From Oscillospiraceae bacterium (GTDB lineage Bacteria; Bacillota; Clostridia; Oscillospirales; Ruminococcaceae): DNA of 13,708 nucleotides. Position 1 is the stretch's first letter; every line of letters starts with the position of its first letter. The stretch spans positions 1 to 13,708 of the forward strand of contig JAGAKC010000317.1 in NCBI GenBank assembly GCA_017848155.1. The letters are read 5' to 3'. The notes under the pieces are model-generated. The model ran no database searches, was not told the DNA's origin, and saw nothing but the letters and a program-made list of their open reading frames with translations. Positions 1 to 6,802 of the stretch are shown one piece after another. The translations under genes and the position numbers were made by a program.

Positions 1-4
1 CAGT

Positions 5-7
5 CAT
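5..7 (-). other. possible start codon of next minus-strand gene (edge)
   Basis: Just downstream of the YebC gene, reading on the minus strand, an ATG lies at 7-5. It is preceded by AAGGTG at 21-16 with an 8-nt spacer, which looks like a ribosome binding site. Only seven bases of the putative reading frame are inside the window, so nothing can be said about a product. If real, it would be the next gene of the obg-to-yebC transcription unit, because I see no clear terminator hairpin with a T-run between 8 and 48. Confidence 0.25.
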
Positions 8-48
8 ACCGACTGCACCTTGTTTTTTATAATGTAAGGGGAACGATA

Positions 49-783
49 TCATCCCTCGTCCCAGTTGTGCCATACATTCTGAACATCGTCGTTGTCGTCC
101 AGAGTTTCGAGCAGCAGACCCATCTTCTTGATGTGATCCTCGTCAGTGAGCGTGGTGTAGGTAGAGGGCACCTGCTCTGCCTCAGCAGAAACAACATTGT
201 AACCCATACCACGCAGTGCCTCTGCAACAGCACCTACCTCGGACGGGTCAGTGGTGATCTCAATGCAGCCATCCTCGAAGCTGAAATCATCCGCACCACT
301 TTCAAGGATGTCCTCCATAGCCTTATCCTCATCGATATCGCCGTCCTCGTTGTCGATAACGATGATGCCCTTAAGAGAGAACATGAACGACACACAGCCC
401 GATGTACCCATATTACCGCCGAACTTGTCGAAGTAATGCCGTATCTCACCTGCTGTTCTGTTTCTGTTATCTGTAAGGCAGTCAACGATGACCGCAACGC
501 CGTTGGGACCGTATCCCTCGTAGATGCAGTTCTCGTAATCGTTCTTTTCAGCACCGCCCGCAGCCTTTTTCAGAAGTCTGTCGATGTTGTCGTTGGGAAT
601 GTTGTTGGACTTTGCCTTCTGGATGAGCTGTGCGAGCTTTGCGTTGTTTGCAGGGTCTGCACTGCCTGTTTCCTTGATACAAACCAGTATCTCTCGGCTG
701 ATCTTTGTAAATACCTTTGCCCTTGCGCCATCCTTCTCGCCCTTCTTGCGCTTGATGGTGCTCCATTTAGAATGTCCTGACAT
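49..783 (-). CDS. yebC: YebC/PmpR/TACO1 family protein
   Basis: The 244-residue product begins MSGHSKWSTIKRKKG, the hallmark N-terminus of the YebC/TACO1 family (typically AGHSKWANIKHRK), and its length matches the family's 235-250. Members were long annotated as transcriptional regulators (PmpR). More recent work on bacterial YebC and mitochondrial TACO1 points to a role in translation, helping ribosomes through proline-rich stretches. It is cytosolic; no signal peptide or membrane segment is visible. The C-terminal third is strongly acidic (DNDDVQNVWHNWDEG at the end). The ATG at 783 has AAGGAG about 9 nt upstream. It lies 33 bp after the YitT gene on the same strand, so it is probably the distal gene of the obg-mrnC-yitT unit. 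That neighbourhood of ribosome-assembly genes fits the translation role better than a specific regulator role. Confidence 0.95.
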   Translation of the reverse strand: MSGHSKWSTIKRKKGEKDGARAKVFTKISREILVCIKETGSADPANNAKLAQLIQKAKSNNIPNDNIDRLLKKAAGGAEKNDYENCIYEGYGPNGVAVIVDCLTDNRNRTAGEIRHYFDKFGGNMGTSGCVSFMFSLKGIIVIDNEDGDIDEDKAMEDILESGADDFSFEDGCIEITTDPSEVGAVAEALRGMGYNVVSAEAEQVPSTYTTLTDEDHIKKMGLLLETLDDNDDVQNVWHNWDEG

Positions 784-816
784 AAGCTGTAACTCCTTTT
801 GTATTGATCAAAATGT

Positions 817-1689
817 CTATATGAGCTTCTGAAAGCCCTCTCCCAGAACCTCTGACGCACCCGTAGTCACCACAAATGCGGCAGGGTCTGTTTCCCTGAT
901 GATACGCTTCACCCTTGCGTAGTCGTTCTTGTACACGGCAGTAGCCACGACCTGCTGTGAAGCTCCGCTGTACGCACCCTGTGCGCTCAGCAGTGTAACT
1001 CCCTTGTCGCCCTTGAGCAGTCTGTCTGCGATCTCCCTCGGTCTTTCGGAAAAAACAAGCAGGAATCGGCACTCCTGACCGCCGTACACCAGCATATCCA
1101 CGACCTTTGACTGCACGAACACCGAAACTATGGCGTACAGCGCAGAATCCAGATCACGGAACACTGCATATCCCACAGCTATCACGACAGCGTCAGTGAT
1201 AAGCTGGAGCCTTCCGAGAGTAAGATGCGGCTGATACCTGTTCAGTATCTTTGCCACGATATCCGTACCGCCCGAGGTTGCTTCACGCAGGTAGGTAAAG
1301 CCCACACCTGCGCCGAGAAGCGCTCCGCCGAAAAGTGCGGCAAGTATCCCGTTTCCGCCGTCCGCCCTGTATTCGGGCAGGTCTGCGAAAACATAGTCCG
1401 TCATGACAGTGATCATTGCCACTGAAATGAGCGTCTTTATCATTATCCTTCTGTTGAGCCATATGAACCCTGCAACTATCAGCGGCACGTTCACCAGAGC
1501 GATCAGCGTACCCAGCGACAGTCCCGTCAGCTCCCCGAGTATTATCGCTATACCCGTGCCGCCGCCCGGTGCGATATCGTTAGGCGAGATGAAGCACACC
1601 GCACCCACCGAAAATATCACCGCCGCCACAGCCATGACCACGATGTCCACGACCCACTGCAATAATGCAGACCTGTTCTTTTTGCTCAA
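817..1689 (-). CDS. YitT family membrane protein (DUF161/DUF2179)
   Basis: The 290-residue product has the YitT-family layout: about five hydrophobic segments in residues 10-180, including the conserved loop SPNDIAPGGGTG near residue 36 and a second SGGTD loop near residue 140, then a soluble C-terminal DUF2179-like domain (about 205-290). It is an integral membrane protein whose substrate and biochemical role are not established; transport or sensing is only guessed at for this family. The likely start is TTG at 1689, because an AGAGGTG ribosome binding site ends 8 nt upstream and the next in-frame ATG falls inside the first hydrophobic helix (residue 19). It sits 30 bp after mrnC and 33 bp before yebC, so it is likely co-transcribed with both. 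Functional linkage to the ribosome genes is not evident. Confidence 0.9.
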   Translation of the reverse strand: MSKKNRSALLQWVVDIVVMAVAAVIFSVGAVCFISPNDIAPGGGTGIAIILGELTGLSLGTLIALVNVPLIVAGFIWLNRRIMIKTLISVAMITVMTDYVFADLPEYRADGGNGILAALFGGALLGAGVGFTYLREATSGGTDIVAKILNRYQPHLTLGRLQLITDAVVIAVGYAVFRDLDSALYAIVSVFVQSKVVDMLVYGGQECRFLLVFSERPREIADRLLKGDKGVTLLSAQGAYSGASQQVVATAVYKNDYARVKRIIRETDPAAFVVTTGASEVLGEGFQKLI

Positions 1690-1719
1690 CAGAAAAACAC
1701 CTCTATCCAGTGCTTCTCC

Positions 1720-2112
1720 TCAGATGGGGAGAGCCTCGCTTATCACACTGAAAAGCTGCTCAACCCTGTCATGCTGCCCTGTTATCTCAAGGAACCCGAA
1801 CAGTGCTTCAAGTGCAGTTGCCCTGCGGTACTCCGACGGCTTTGCGCTTTTCGGCACCGAGATACCGCCTGCGTTCCTGCCTCTGCGCAGGATATCCGCT
1901 TCCTTTTCGGTAAGCATCGGCTCGATAACTCCAACAGCATCGCACTGGTACGACGCCCTGACCTGCTTTACCGCAAGGTCATGCAGTCTGCCTGCGTTGG
2001 TATTGCCCATAAGCAGGACACGTCTGCGTGCAAGCTGCTCATAGACACAATCGCCGTAGAATGCCAGCACATTAGGACTGTACTGCGACGCTTCCTTTTC
2101 GGTAAGTGTCAT
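1720..2112 (-). CDS. mrnC: Mini-ribonuclease III
   Basis: The 130-residue product has an RNase III catalytic domain without the double-stranded-RNA-binding domain, the defining architecture of Mini-III. In Bacillus this enzyme trims both ends of 23S rRNA precursor within the assembling large subunit. The signature is visible as AFYGDCVYEQLARR (residues 17-30), where D21 and E25 occupy the metal-binding RNase III positions. A second conserved block, EALFGFLEITGQ, lies near the C-terminus. I place the start at the ATG at 2112 rather than the adjacent in-frame TTG at 2115, because the AAAGG upstream is then 8 nt away. The gene begins 4 nt after the stop of the methyltransferase-like gene, so translation is probably coupled. 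In many Firmicutes mrnC sits beside cysS and a tRNA methyltransferase; here it is in the obg unit, with other large-subunit assembly functions. Confidence 0.92.
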   Translation of the reverse strand: MTLTEKEASQYSPNVLAFYGDCVYEQLARRRVLLMGNTNAGRLHDLAVKQVRASYQCDAVGVIEPMLTEKEADILRRGRNAGGISVPKSAKPSEYRRATALEALFGFLEITGQHDRVEQLFSVISEALPI

Positions 2113-2116
2113 CAAA

Positions 2117-2809
2117 TCAACCTTTCAATATGTAATATACGTAGCTGTATTCCTCACTGTGAAGCTCGAACATGTCCGCTTCCTTCTGAAGCTCCCCTAT
2201 ACCTGCGGTGTAGACAGTGTCCTCACCATGGTCATCGGCATAAGCCTTTGCAGCGTTCATGAGCTTTGAATAAAACTCTGTCGTCCAGTCTGTTCGGGGA
2301 GCTATATAGAAATCCTGTACCCCGAAGCCTGTTTCACGTGCGGTGCGCAGCACCGTATCAAGCGGCTGTACAGCGCCGAATCTGCGAGTCACGAACGTCC
2401 TTGTATCGGGTGACGGGTCGATGAGCCAGCAAAGCGTTCTGTACACAACGATACCGCCCTTTCTGCATGCATCCTTAAGCTGACGCAGCCTTTGCGCCAC
2501 ACTGTCGAACTCCACTGCGCCGCCGTACCATAAAAGGTCATAGTCTGCCGCATCATCGGGCAGCTCAAAACGCTGCACCGAAACAGCGTCGATGCCTGCC
2601 GCCCTTGCAGCCTCCGCACGTGGCAGCTCCGAAAAAGCCGCCCTGACCGACATTCCACGTGCCTTCATCGCAAGCGGAGTGACCGCCTCGTCGCCGATAT
2701 ACAGCGCACTTTTACAGCCACCGCACATACGGAGCACCTGCTCCGTCGTCCCTGCACTTCCTGCCGACGACCGCTCCATCTGCCCGTACAAAACACTTAT
2801 CAGGTTCAT
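2117..2809 (-). CDS. methyltransferase-like protein, function unknown
   Basis: The 230-residue protein resembles a class I SAM-dependent methyltransferase fold but is not a clean match. The post-I strand region is recognisable as YDLLWYGGAV (90-99), followed by a helix and a strand of the KGGIVVYRTL type (about 116-125), like 'kpGG.l' in UbiE-like enzymes. The C-terminal FYSKLMNAAKAYADDHGED and the FELHSEEYSYVYYILKG ending also fit that class. Motif I, however, reads ALYIGDEAVTPLA (35-47) and lacks the usual GxGxG loop, so SAM binding is uncertain. A CxxC pair (C29, C32) precedes it. The ATG at 2809 has AGAGGGG just upstream, directly after the obg stop codon, so the gene is tightly coupled to obg and mrnC. 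A role in rRNA or ribosomal-protein modification would fit the context but is only inference. Confidence 0.6.
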   Translation of the reverse strand: MNLISVLYGQMERSSAGSAGTTEQVLRMCGGCKSALYIGDEAVTPLAMKARGMSVRAAFSELPRAEAARAAGIDAVSVQRFELPDDAADYDLLWYGGAVEFDSVAQRLRQLKDACRKGGIVVYRTLCWLIDPSPDTRTFVTRRFGAVQPLDTVLRTARETGFGVQDFYIAPRTDWTTEFYSKLMNAAKAYADDHGEDTVYTAGIGELQKEADMFELHSEEYSYVYYILKG

Positions 2810-2821
2810 ATAAGACCCCTC

Positions 2822-4096
2822 TTAACGAACATAGTTGAACTCGAAATCGAATATCGACACAAGGTCGTCCTCCTGAATGCCCTGTCTTTCCAGCTCGTCG
2901 ATTATGCCGCTGGAACGAAGCACCCTCTGGAAATACTGAAGGCTCTCGTAGTCCTCCATATTCACGGTGCTTAAGATGGGGGCGAGCCACTCTGCGTCCA
3001 CAACATATACGTCGTCTATCTTCTCTACCTTAAAGCTGTGCTTTTCGGTCTCGATAGCCTCCAGCTCCTCAAGCGTCAGCGGCTGTACCTCAAACCTCTT
3101 TGCGGGTGGCAGCTTGTCCAGCTCCTCCGTCACACAGTCGATAAGCGCATCAGTGCCCTGCGTCGTAGCCGCAGAGATGGTGAAGAACTTAAGTCCCTTG
3201 CCCTCGATGTACTCACGGAATTCGGCTATCTGCTCCTCTGTCGCCATGTCGCTCTTGTTTGCGGCAACTATCTGCGGACTTTCAGCAAGCTCCTCGGAGA
3301 AGTTTGCAAGCTCCGTATTTATCTTCTCAAAATCGTCCTTCGGGTCACGACCCTCGATACCCGAAACATCCACCACGTGCACGATAAGACGGCAGCGCTC
3401 AACATGGCGCAGGAACGCATGACCTAAACCGATGCCCTCGCTTGCGCCCTCGATAAGACCGGGGATGTCCGCCATGACACAGGACTTCTCGCCACGCTTT
3501 ACAACACCCAGCACGGGGGTGAGCGTCGTGAAATGATAGTTAGCTATTTTAGGCTTTGCGGCACTTACTACGCTTATCAGCGTGGATTTGCCCACGTTCG
3601 GGAAGCCGACAAGTCCCACGTCAGCCAGCAGCTTCAGCTCCAGCACCACGTCGAACTTTTCACCCGGATATCCCGGCTTTGCAAAGCGTGGTATCTGCCT
3701 GGTGGGAGTGGCAAAGTGCTGATTGCCCTTGCCGCCCTTGCCGCCACGTGCCACAACGACAGGCTCGTCATCAGAGATGTCCGCCATTATCCTGCCCGTA
3801 TGCGCGTCCTTTATTATCGTGCCCCTCGGCACACGTATCACAGTAGGCTCCATCGACTTTCCGAAGCAGCGTCTTGCGCCGCCCGGCTCTCCGTCGGGAC
3901 CTACGTACTTCTTCTTGTATCGGAAGTCTATCAGCGTTGAGAGGTTGTCATCAGCCTGAAACACTATATCCGAGCCTTTTCCCCCGTCACCGCCGTCGGG
4001 ACCGCCTGCGTTAACATATTTCTCACGGTGGAACGACACGGCACCGTTACCGCCGTTTCCCGCCTTGATGGATATCTCTACCTTGTCAACGAACAT
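2822..4096 (-). CDS. obg: ribosome-assembly GTPase Obg/CgtA
   Basis: The product is an essential 50S-assembly and stress-linked GTPase. From M1 (MFVDKVEISIKAGNGGNG) come the glycine-rich Obg fold (1-158) with repeated GGxGG patterns, the GTPase domain with G1 GFPNVGKS (164-171), G2 in the FTTLTP stretch, G3 DIPG (210-213) and G4 NKSD (280-283), and then the C-terminal OCT domain (from about 345) ending FDFEFNYVR. The length of 424 residues matches Bacillus Obg (428). An in-frame ATG lies 33 bp upstream at 4129. I prefer 4096 because the family starts at MFVDK, GGGGAG lies just upstream, and the apparent promoter (4141-4169) would leave the longer frame almost no leader. It is separated from rpmA by a terminator and is followed, after the stop, by the coupled methyltransferase-like gene. 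Confidence 0.97.
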   Translation of the reverse strand: MFVDKVEISIKAGNGGNGAVSFHREKYVNAGGPDGGDGGKGSDIVFQADDNLSTLIDFRYKKKYVGPDGEPGGARRCFGKSMEPTVIRVPRGTIIKDAHTGRIMADISDDEPVVVARGGKGGKGNQHFATPTRQIPRFAKPGYPGEKFDVVLELKLLADVGLVGFPNVGKSTLISVVSAAKPKIANYHFTTLTPVLGVVKRGEKSCVMADIPGLIEGASEGIGLGHAFLRHVERCRLIVHVVDVSGIEGRDPKDDFEKINTELANFSEELAESPQIVAANKSDMATEEQIAEFREYIEGKGLKFFTISAATTQGTDALIDCVTEELDKLPPAKRFEVQPLTLEELEAIETEKHSFKVEKIDDVYVVDAEWLAPILSTVNMEDYESLQYFQRVLRSSGIIDELERQGIQEDDLVSIFDFEFNYVR

Positions 4097-4130
4097 CCTG
4101 CTCCCCTGCCTTTCTGTTATTATCTTCATC

Positions 4131-4157
4131 TGCGGCGCAAAAAATACATCCGCCGCA
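4131..4157 (-). repeat. inverted repeat upstream of obg
   Basis: A 7-bp perfect inverted repeat, TGCGGCG (4131-4137) and CGCCGCA (4151-4157), encloses a 13-nt A/T-rich loop. On the minus strand the 5' arm continues into GGCGGAT, the same heptamer that forms the 5' arm of the rpmA terminator. The hairpin overlaps the apparent obg -10 element, so it would form only in transcripts reading through from rpmA. Confidence 0.5.
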
Positions 4158-4169
4158 CCTTTCCGTCAA
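4141..4169 (-). promoter_or_regulatory. candidate sigma-A promoter for obg
   Basis: On the minus strand, TTGACG (4169-4164) and TATTTT (4146-4141) are separated by exactly 17 bp, placing the transcription start near 4134 and a leader of about 38 nt before the obg start at 4096. The -35 matches five of six consensus positions and the -10 matches four of six. It lies just downstream of the rpmA terminator, where a separate promoter would be expected. Confidence 0.55.
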
Positions 4170-4177
4170 AAGACAAA

Positions 4178-4202
4178 TAAGGCGGATAGTTCATCCGCCT
4201 TA
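4178..4202 (-). terminator. intrinsic terminator after rpmA
   Basis: A 10-bp perfect stem (TAAGGCGGAT with ATCCGCCTTA, 4202-4193 and 4187-4178) has a 5-nt loop. On the minus strand it is followed by ATTTGTCTTTT, an interrupted U-rich tail (about 4179-4168). It begins 18 nt after the rpmA stop codon and separates rplU-prp-rpmA from obg. The imperfect T-run suggests partial read-through is possible. Confidence 0.75.
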
Positions 4203-4220
4203 CAATGTACCTTACGGTTA

Positions 4221-4499
4221 TCAGTCAGCGTATACGCTGACCTGCTTTCTGTCACGGCCAAGACGCTCGAACTTAACCTTGCCGTCTACCAGTGCGAACA
4301 GTGTATCGTCAGATCCGATACCAACATTGTTGCCTGCGTGGATGTGTGTGCCGCGCTGTCTAACAAGAATGTTGCCTGCGAGAACGTACTGACCGTCAGC
4401 ACGCTTTACGCCAAGTCTCTTGGACTCGGAGTCACGGCCGTTCTTGGTAGAACCCATACCCTTTTTATGAGCGAAATACTGTAAACCTAATCTGATCAT
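4221..4499 (-). CDS. rpmA: 50S ribosomal protein bL27 (precursor)
   Basis: The 92-residue protein is bL27, which reaches toward the peptidyl-transferase centre of the large subunit. The body is canonical: [15 protein letters not shown], then RADGQ, RQRGT and a [12 protein letters not shown] end. The N-terminus, [14 protein letters not shown], is the Firmicutes-type extension, which must be removed by the Prp protease between F9 and A10 to expose the mature tail. Prp is encoded immediately upstream. The start at 4499 is chosen because the extension normally begins at this Met and AGGAGG lies 9 nt upstream; the in-frame codons further upstream would place the start before the ribosome binding site. 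The gap to prp is 16 bp. Confidence 0.97.
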   Translation of the reverse strand: MIRLGLQYFAHKKGMGSTKNGRDSESKRLGVKRADGQYVLAGNILVRQRGTHIHAGNNVGIGSDDTLFALVDGKVKFERLGRDRKQVSVYAD

Positions 4500-4515
4500 T
4501 GTTGTTATCCTCCTG

Positions 4516-4821
4516 TTATTTGATCTCAAGCTTTATCTTCCTGTGCTCCTGCGCAATATACTCGATATGCGCATAAAGCGATGCCAGAAGCTGCTGCGAA
4601 GAAAGCGCATCCTCTTTCAGAACAAGGCGTACCTCATTCTCGAAAACGCTTACCTCGGCAGGGGCGCCGAAAAATTCAGTGATCGTGTTGCAGGTAAGCT
4701 CCACCGCAGAGGTGACAGCCGCACAGACGATGTCATTTCCTTCCGTGCCGTAGCCCGCATGACCCGAGATGCTGAATCCCGTGAACCGCCCGTTTTCCTT
4801 ATAGAAAACCGCTTTAAGCAT
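4516..4821 (-). CDS. prp: ribosomal-processing cysteine protease Prp (YsxB)
   Basis: The 101-residue product is Prp, the cysteine protease that cleaves the N-terminal extension of bL27 and is essential in Staphylococcus aureus. The catalytic pair is visible as H21 in SGHAGYG (19-25) and C33 in DIVCAAVTS (30-38), matching the family's His22/Cys34. The length is typical (about 105-110). Its ATG overlaps the rplU stop codon in TAATG, and no strong ribosome binding site stands before it, so translation is probably coupled to L21. Its substrate gene, rpmA, is next downstream. The gene order L21-Prp-L27 is the standard Firmicutes arrangement. Confidence 0.96.
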   Translation of the reverse strand: MLKAVFYKENGRFTGFSISGHAGYGTEGNDIVCAAVTSAVELTCNTITEFFGAPAEVSVFENEVRLVLKEDALSSQQLLASLYAHIEYIAQEHRKIKLEIK

Positions 4822-5126
4822 TATGCGTTGATAGCTTCAATTCTTACCTGGCTGTAGGGCTGTCTGTGACCCATCTTTCTCTTGATGTGCTTCTTGGGCT
4901 TGTAAGTGAAAACTGTGATCTTCTTAGCCTTGCCATTCTTCAGGAGAGTAGCCTTAACACTTGCGCCGTCAACATAGGGAGCGCCAACGGTAACGCCGTT
5001 GTCCTTGCCTACAATGATAACCTTGTCGAATGTGATCTCGCCCTCTGCCTCAAGCTTCTCGATGAAAAGGATATCGCCTTCCTTTACCTGATACTGCTTT
5101 CCGCCTGTTTCGATTACTGCGTACAT
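4821..5126 (-). CDS. rplU: 50S ribosomal protein bL21
   Basis: The 101-residue protein starts [14 protein letters not shown], the nearly invariant bL21 N-terminus, and carries the C-terminal signature [19 protein letters not shown], which contacts 23S rRNA. The length is normal. It is the first gene of the unit, with GAGGT 8 nt before the ATG, a consensus promoter 80-100 bp upstream and a short structured leader. Autogenous control through the leader is likely by analogy with known L21 leaders, but the ligand cannot be read from this sequence. Confidence 0.98.
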   Translation of the reverse strand: MYAVIETGGKQYQVKEGDILFIEKLEAEGEITFDKVIIVGKDNGVTVGAPYVDGASVKATLLKNGKAKKITVFTYKPKKHIKRKMGHRQPYSQVRIEAINA

Positions 5127-5156
5127 AATTTTTACCTCATTTTTTTCAGACTCGCT

Positions 5157-5190
5157 GCGTCAGGGCGCAGTTATGCTTAAGACCCTGCAC
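5157..5190 (-). ncRNA. putative L21-type leader hairpin in rplU 5' UTR
   Basis: In the leader between the promoter and rplU, GTGCAGGG (5190-5183) pairs with CCCTG-A-CGC (5165-5157) as an 8-bp stem with one G-U pair and a single bulged A. The loop contains a small nested GCA/TGC hairpin (5176-5167). L21 genes of Firmicutes often carry a conserved autoregulatory leader, and this element has the right position and size. I cannot confirm that it matches the described family; a covariance search against the L21 leader model would decide. Confidence 0.45.
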
Positions 5191-5203
5191 ATGCGGCGAT
5201 ATA

Positions 5204-5232
5204 AGTATACCACAATCATTCCGCTTTGTCAA
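5204..5232 (-). promoter_or_regulatory. sigma-A promoter of rplU-prp-rpmA
   Basis: On the minus strand, a perfect TTGACA (5232-5227) and TATACT (5209-5204, five of six) are separated by 17 bp. The transcription start would be near 5197, giving a leader of about 70 nt. This strength suits a ribosomal-protein operon. Confidence 0.88.
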
Positions 5233-5276
5233 GGCTTTCAGAAATTTTTTTAGTGAAACTTTGCACAAATATGTGA

Positions 5277-5305
5277 TTGACAAAGCATGGTTTATGGTCT
5301 ATAAT
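5277..5305 (+). promoter_or_regulatory. consensus sigma-A promoter of the TIR gene
   Basis: TTGACA (5277-5282) and TATAAT (5300-5305) are both perfect and separated by 17 bp. The predicted start is near 5312, about 33 nt before the ATG. It is back-to-back with the rplU promoter, the two -35 boxes being 44 bp apart. I see no obvious operator palindrome, so constitutive expression is the simplest reading. Confidence 0.9.
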
Positions 5306-5344
5306 CTATAATAGGTAATAATATGAAATTCTAAGGAGAATATA

Positions 5345-6667
5345 ATGGCTGTTTTCAAGTGCAAGATGTGCAACGGTAATCTGGATGTCAGCTTCGGCAC
5401 ACCCATCATAAAGTGCAGCTACTGCGACACCATGCAGACCGTGCCCGAGATATCCGACGAGAAAAAAGCGAATCTCTACAACCGTGCGAATGTGCTGCGC
5501 TTCGAGAGCGAATTCGACAAGGCAAGCGGTATATACGAGGCGATAGCTGCTGAATTTCCGCTGGAAGCGGAGGCTTACTGGGGTCTGTGCCTCTGCAAGT
5601 ACGGCATAGAATATGTGGATGACCCTCTCACACACCGAAAAGTGCCCACCTGTCACCGCACTTCTTCGGGAAGCATCTTCAACGATGCTATATTCAAGCA
5701 GGCGCTGGAATACGCCGACCCTGCCAGTGCGGAGCTGTATCGCAGGGAGGCTGCGGAGATAGACCGTCTGCAAAGCTCCATCCTCGGTATAGCAGGTGCA
5801 GAAAAGCCGTATGACATCTTCATCTGCTACAAGGAGAGCGACGAAAACGGTCAGCGCACAAAGGACAGCATTTTCGCCGAGGACATCTATGAAGCGCTGA
5901 CACGGGAGGGCTACAGAGTATTTTTTGCGAGAGTTTCGCTGGAGGATAAGCTTGGACAGCAGTATGAGCCGTTCATCTTCGCAGCGCTCAACACCGCCAG
6001 AGTAATGCTTTCGCTCGGCACACGTCCCGAATACTTCAATGCGGTCTGGGTAAAGAATGAGTGGAGCCGCTTCCTGCATCTCATGCGTGAGGACAGCAGC
6101 AAGCTGCTGGTGCCATGCTACTGCGATATGGACCCCTACGACATGCCGCCCGAATTCCGCAATCTCCAGGGACAGGACATGGGCAAGCTGGGCTTCATAC
6201 AGGACCTTGTGCGTGGCATAAAAAAGATACTGCCCAAAAATGCACAGCATTCCTACGGCGGACCCGCAGGCGGATACTACTCGCCTGACGAAGCGGAGAT
6301 ATTCGGGGACAGCTCCTACGGCAATGCATCGGGCTATACAGGCTCTCCTTCCTACAGCACTCCTGAGCAGACAGGCGTATTCGGAGTCGACCTGCCGGGT
6401 CAGAATGCCTCCTATATCCCATCGGGCATTCCGCCCGTCGATACGAGCAAGAGCCGCTACTCAAAGGTTGCTGCGGCGGTGCTGGCGTTCTTTCTCGGAT
6501 TTTTCGGAGCGCACGACTTTTACTGCGGCAATAAAACACGTGGTATCTTAAAGGTCATACTTTGTATCTTCACTTTCACACTTGTACCGAGAGTATGGGG
6601 ATTTATTGATTTCGTGCTGATTCTGGCAGGAAAATACAAGGACGGCGACGGAAAGCCTCTTACATAA
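5345..6667 (+). CDS. zinc-ribbon / TIR / TM2 domain membrane protein
   Basis: The 440-residue protein has four parts. First is an N-terminal zinc ribbon, C6-x2-C9 and C24-x2-C27. Next is a helical segment (about 35-150) with TPR-like patterns (RANVLRFESEFDKASGIYEA). A TIR domain (155-295) opens with KPYDIFICYKESDE and contains WVKNEW, whose E239 sits where TIR NADases carry their catalytic glutamate. After a Gly/Ser/Tyr/Pro-rich linker (about 303-368) comes a C-terminal TM2 domain (368-440) with two hydrophobic helices and the FFGAHDFYCGNKTRG motif. The TIR domain is therefore probably membrane-tethered, though its side is not shown. TIR domains in bacteria either cleave NAD+ (often in antiphage defence) or act as scaffolds; which applies is not shown. 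The gene is monocistronic, with AAGGAG before the ATG, a perfect promoter and its own terminator. No partner defence gene is adjacent. Confidence 0.85.
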   Translation: MAVFKCKMCNGNLDVSFGTPIIKCSYCDTMQTVPEISDEKKANLYNRANVLRFESEFDKASGIYEAIAAEFPLEAEAYWGLCLCKYGIEYVDDPLTHRKVPTCHRTSSGSIFNDAIFKQALEYADPASAELYRREAAEIDRLQSSILGIAGAEKPYDIFICYKESDENGQRTKDSIFAEDIYEALTREGYRVFFARVSLEDKLGQQYEPFIFAALNTARVMLSLGTRPEYFNAVWVKNEWSRFLHLMREDSSKLLVPCYCDMDPYDMPPEFRNLQGQDMGKLGFIQDLVRGIKKILPKNAQHSYGGPAGGYYSPDEAEIFGDSSYGNASGYTGSPSYSTPEQTGVFGVDLPGQNASYIPSGIPPVDTSKSRYSKVAAAVLAFFLGFFGAHDFYCGNKTRGILKVILCIFTFTLVPRVWGFIDFVLILAGKYKDGDGKPLT

Positions 6668-6673
6668 TATCAG

Positions 6674-6704
6674 AGCAGCCTTGTTTGTACAGGGCTGCTT
6701 TTTT
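6674..6704 (+). terminator. intrinsic terminator of the TIR gene
   Basis: AGCAGCCTTGT (6674-6684) pairs with ACAGGGCTGCT (6689-6699) in an 11-bp stem (one G-U) closed by a TTGT tetraloop and followed by six T's (6699-6704). It starts 7 nt after the stop codon and insulates the TIR gene from the operon downstream. Confidence 0.93.
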
Positions 6705-6802
6705 CACACACAGCAGGAATATTGTTACATTTTCAACAAAGAGCGCTCACGAAACTCAAAAAAATTCGGCACGGGTCAAATCGACAATCCTTCAAAACAG
6801 TA

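Noticed and set aside
1..15. CAGTC/GACTG inverted repeat at the left edge as a yebC terminator
   Set aside because: Only 5 bp, at the window edge, and on the minus strand no T-run can be seen after it; it may instead overlap the start of the next gene.
67..780. Long plus-strand open frame opposite the yebC gene
   Set aside because: It mirrors a clear YebC protein on the other strand, has no recognisable motif, and arises from codon bias.
5306..6250. Minus-strand open frame of 314 codons opposite the TIR gene
   Set aside because: The plus strand carries zinc-ribbon, TIR and TM2 signatures with promoter, ribosome binding site and terminator; the reverse frame has none.
5345..6667. Thoeris antiphage system
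   Set aside because: No ThsA-like SIR2/SLOG or Macro-domain effector lies beside the TIR gene; neighbours are ribosomal genes and an independent operon.
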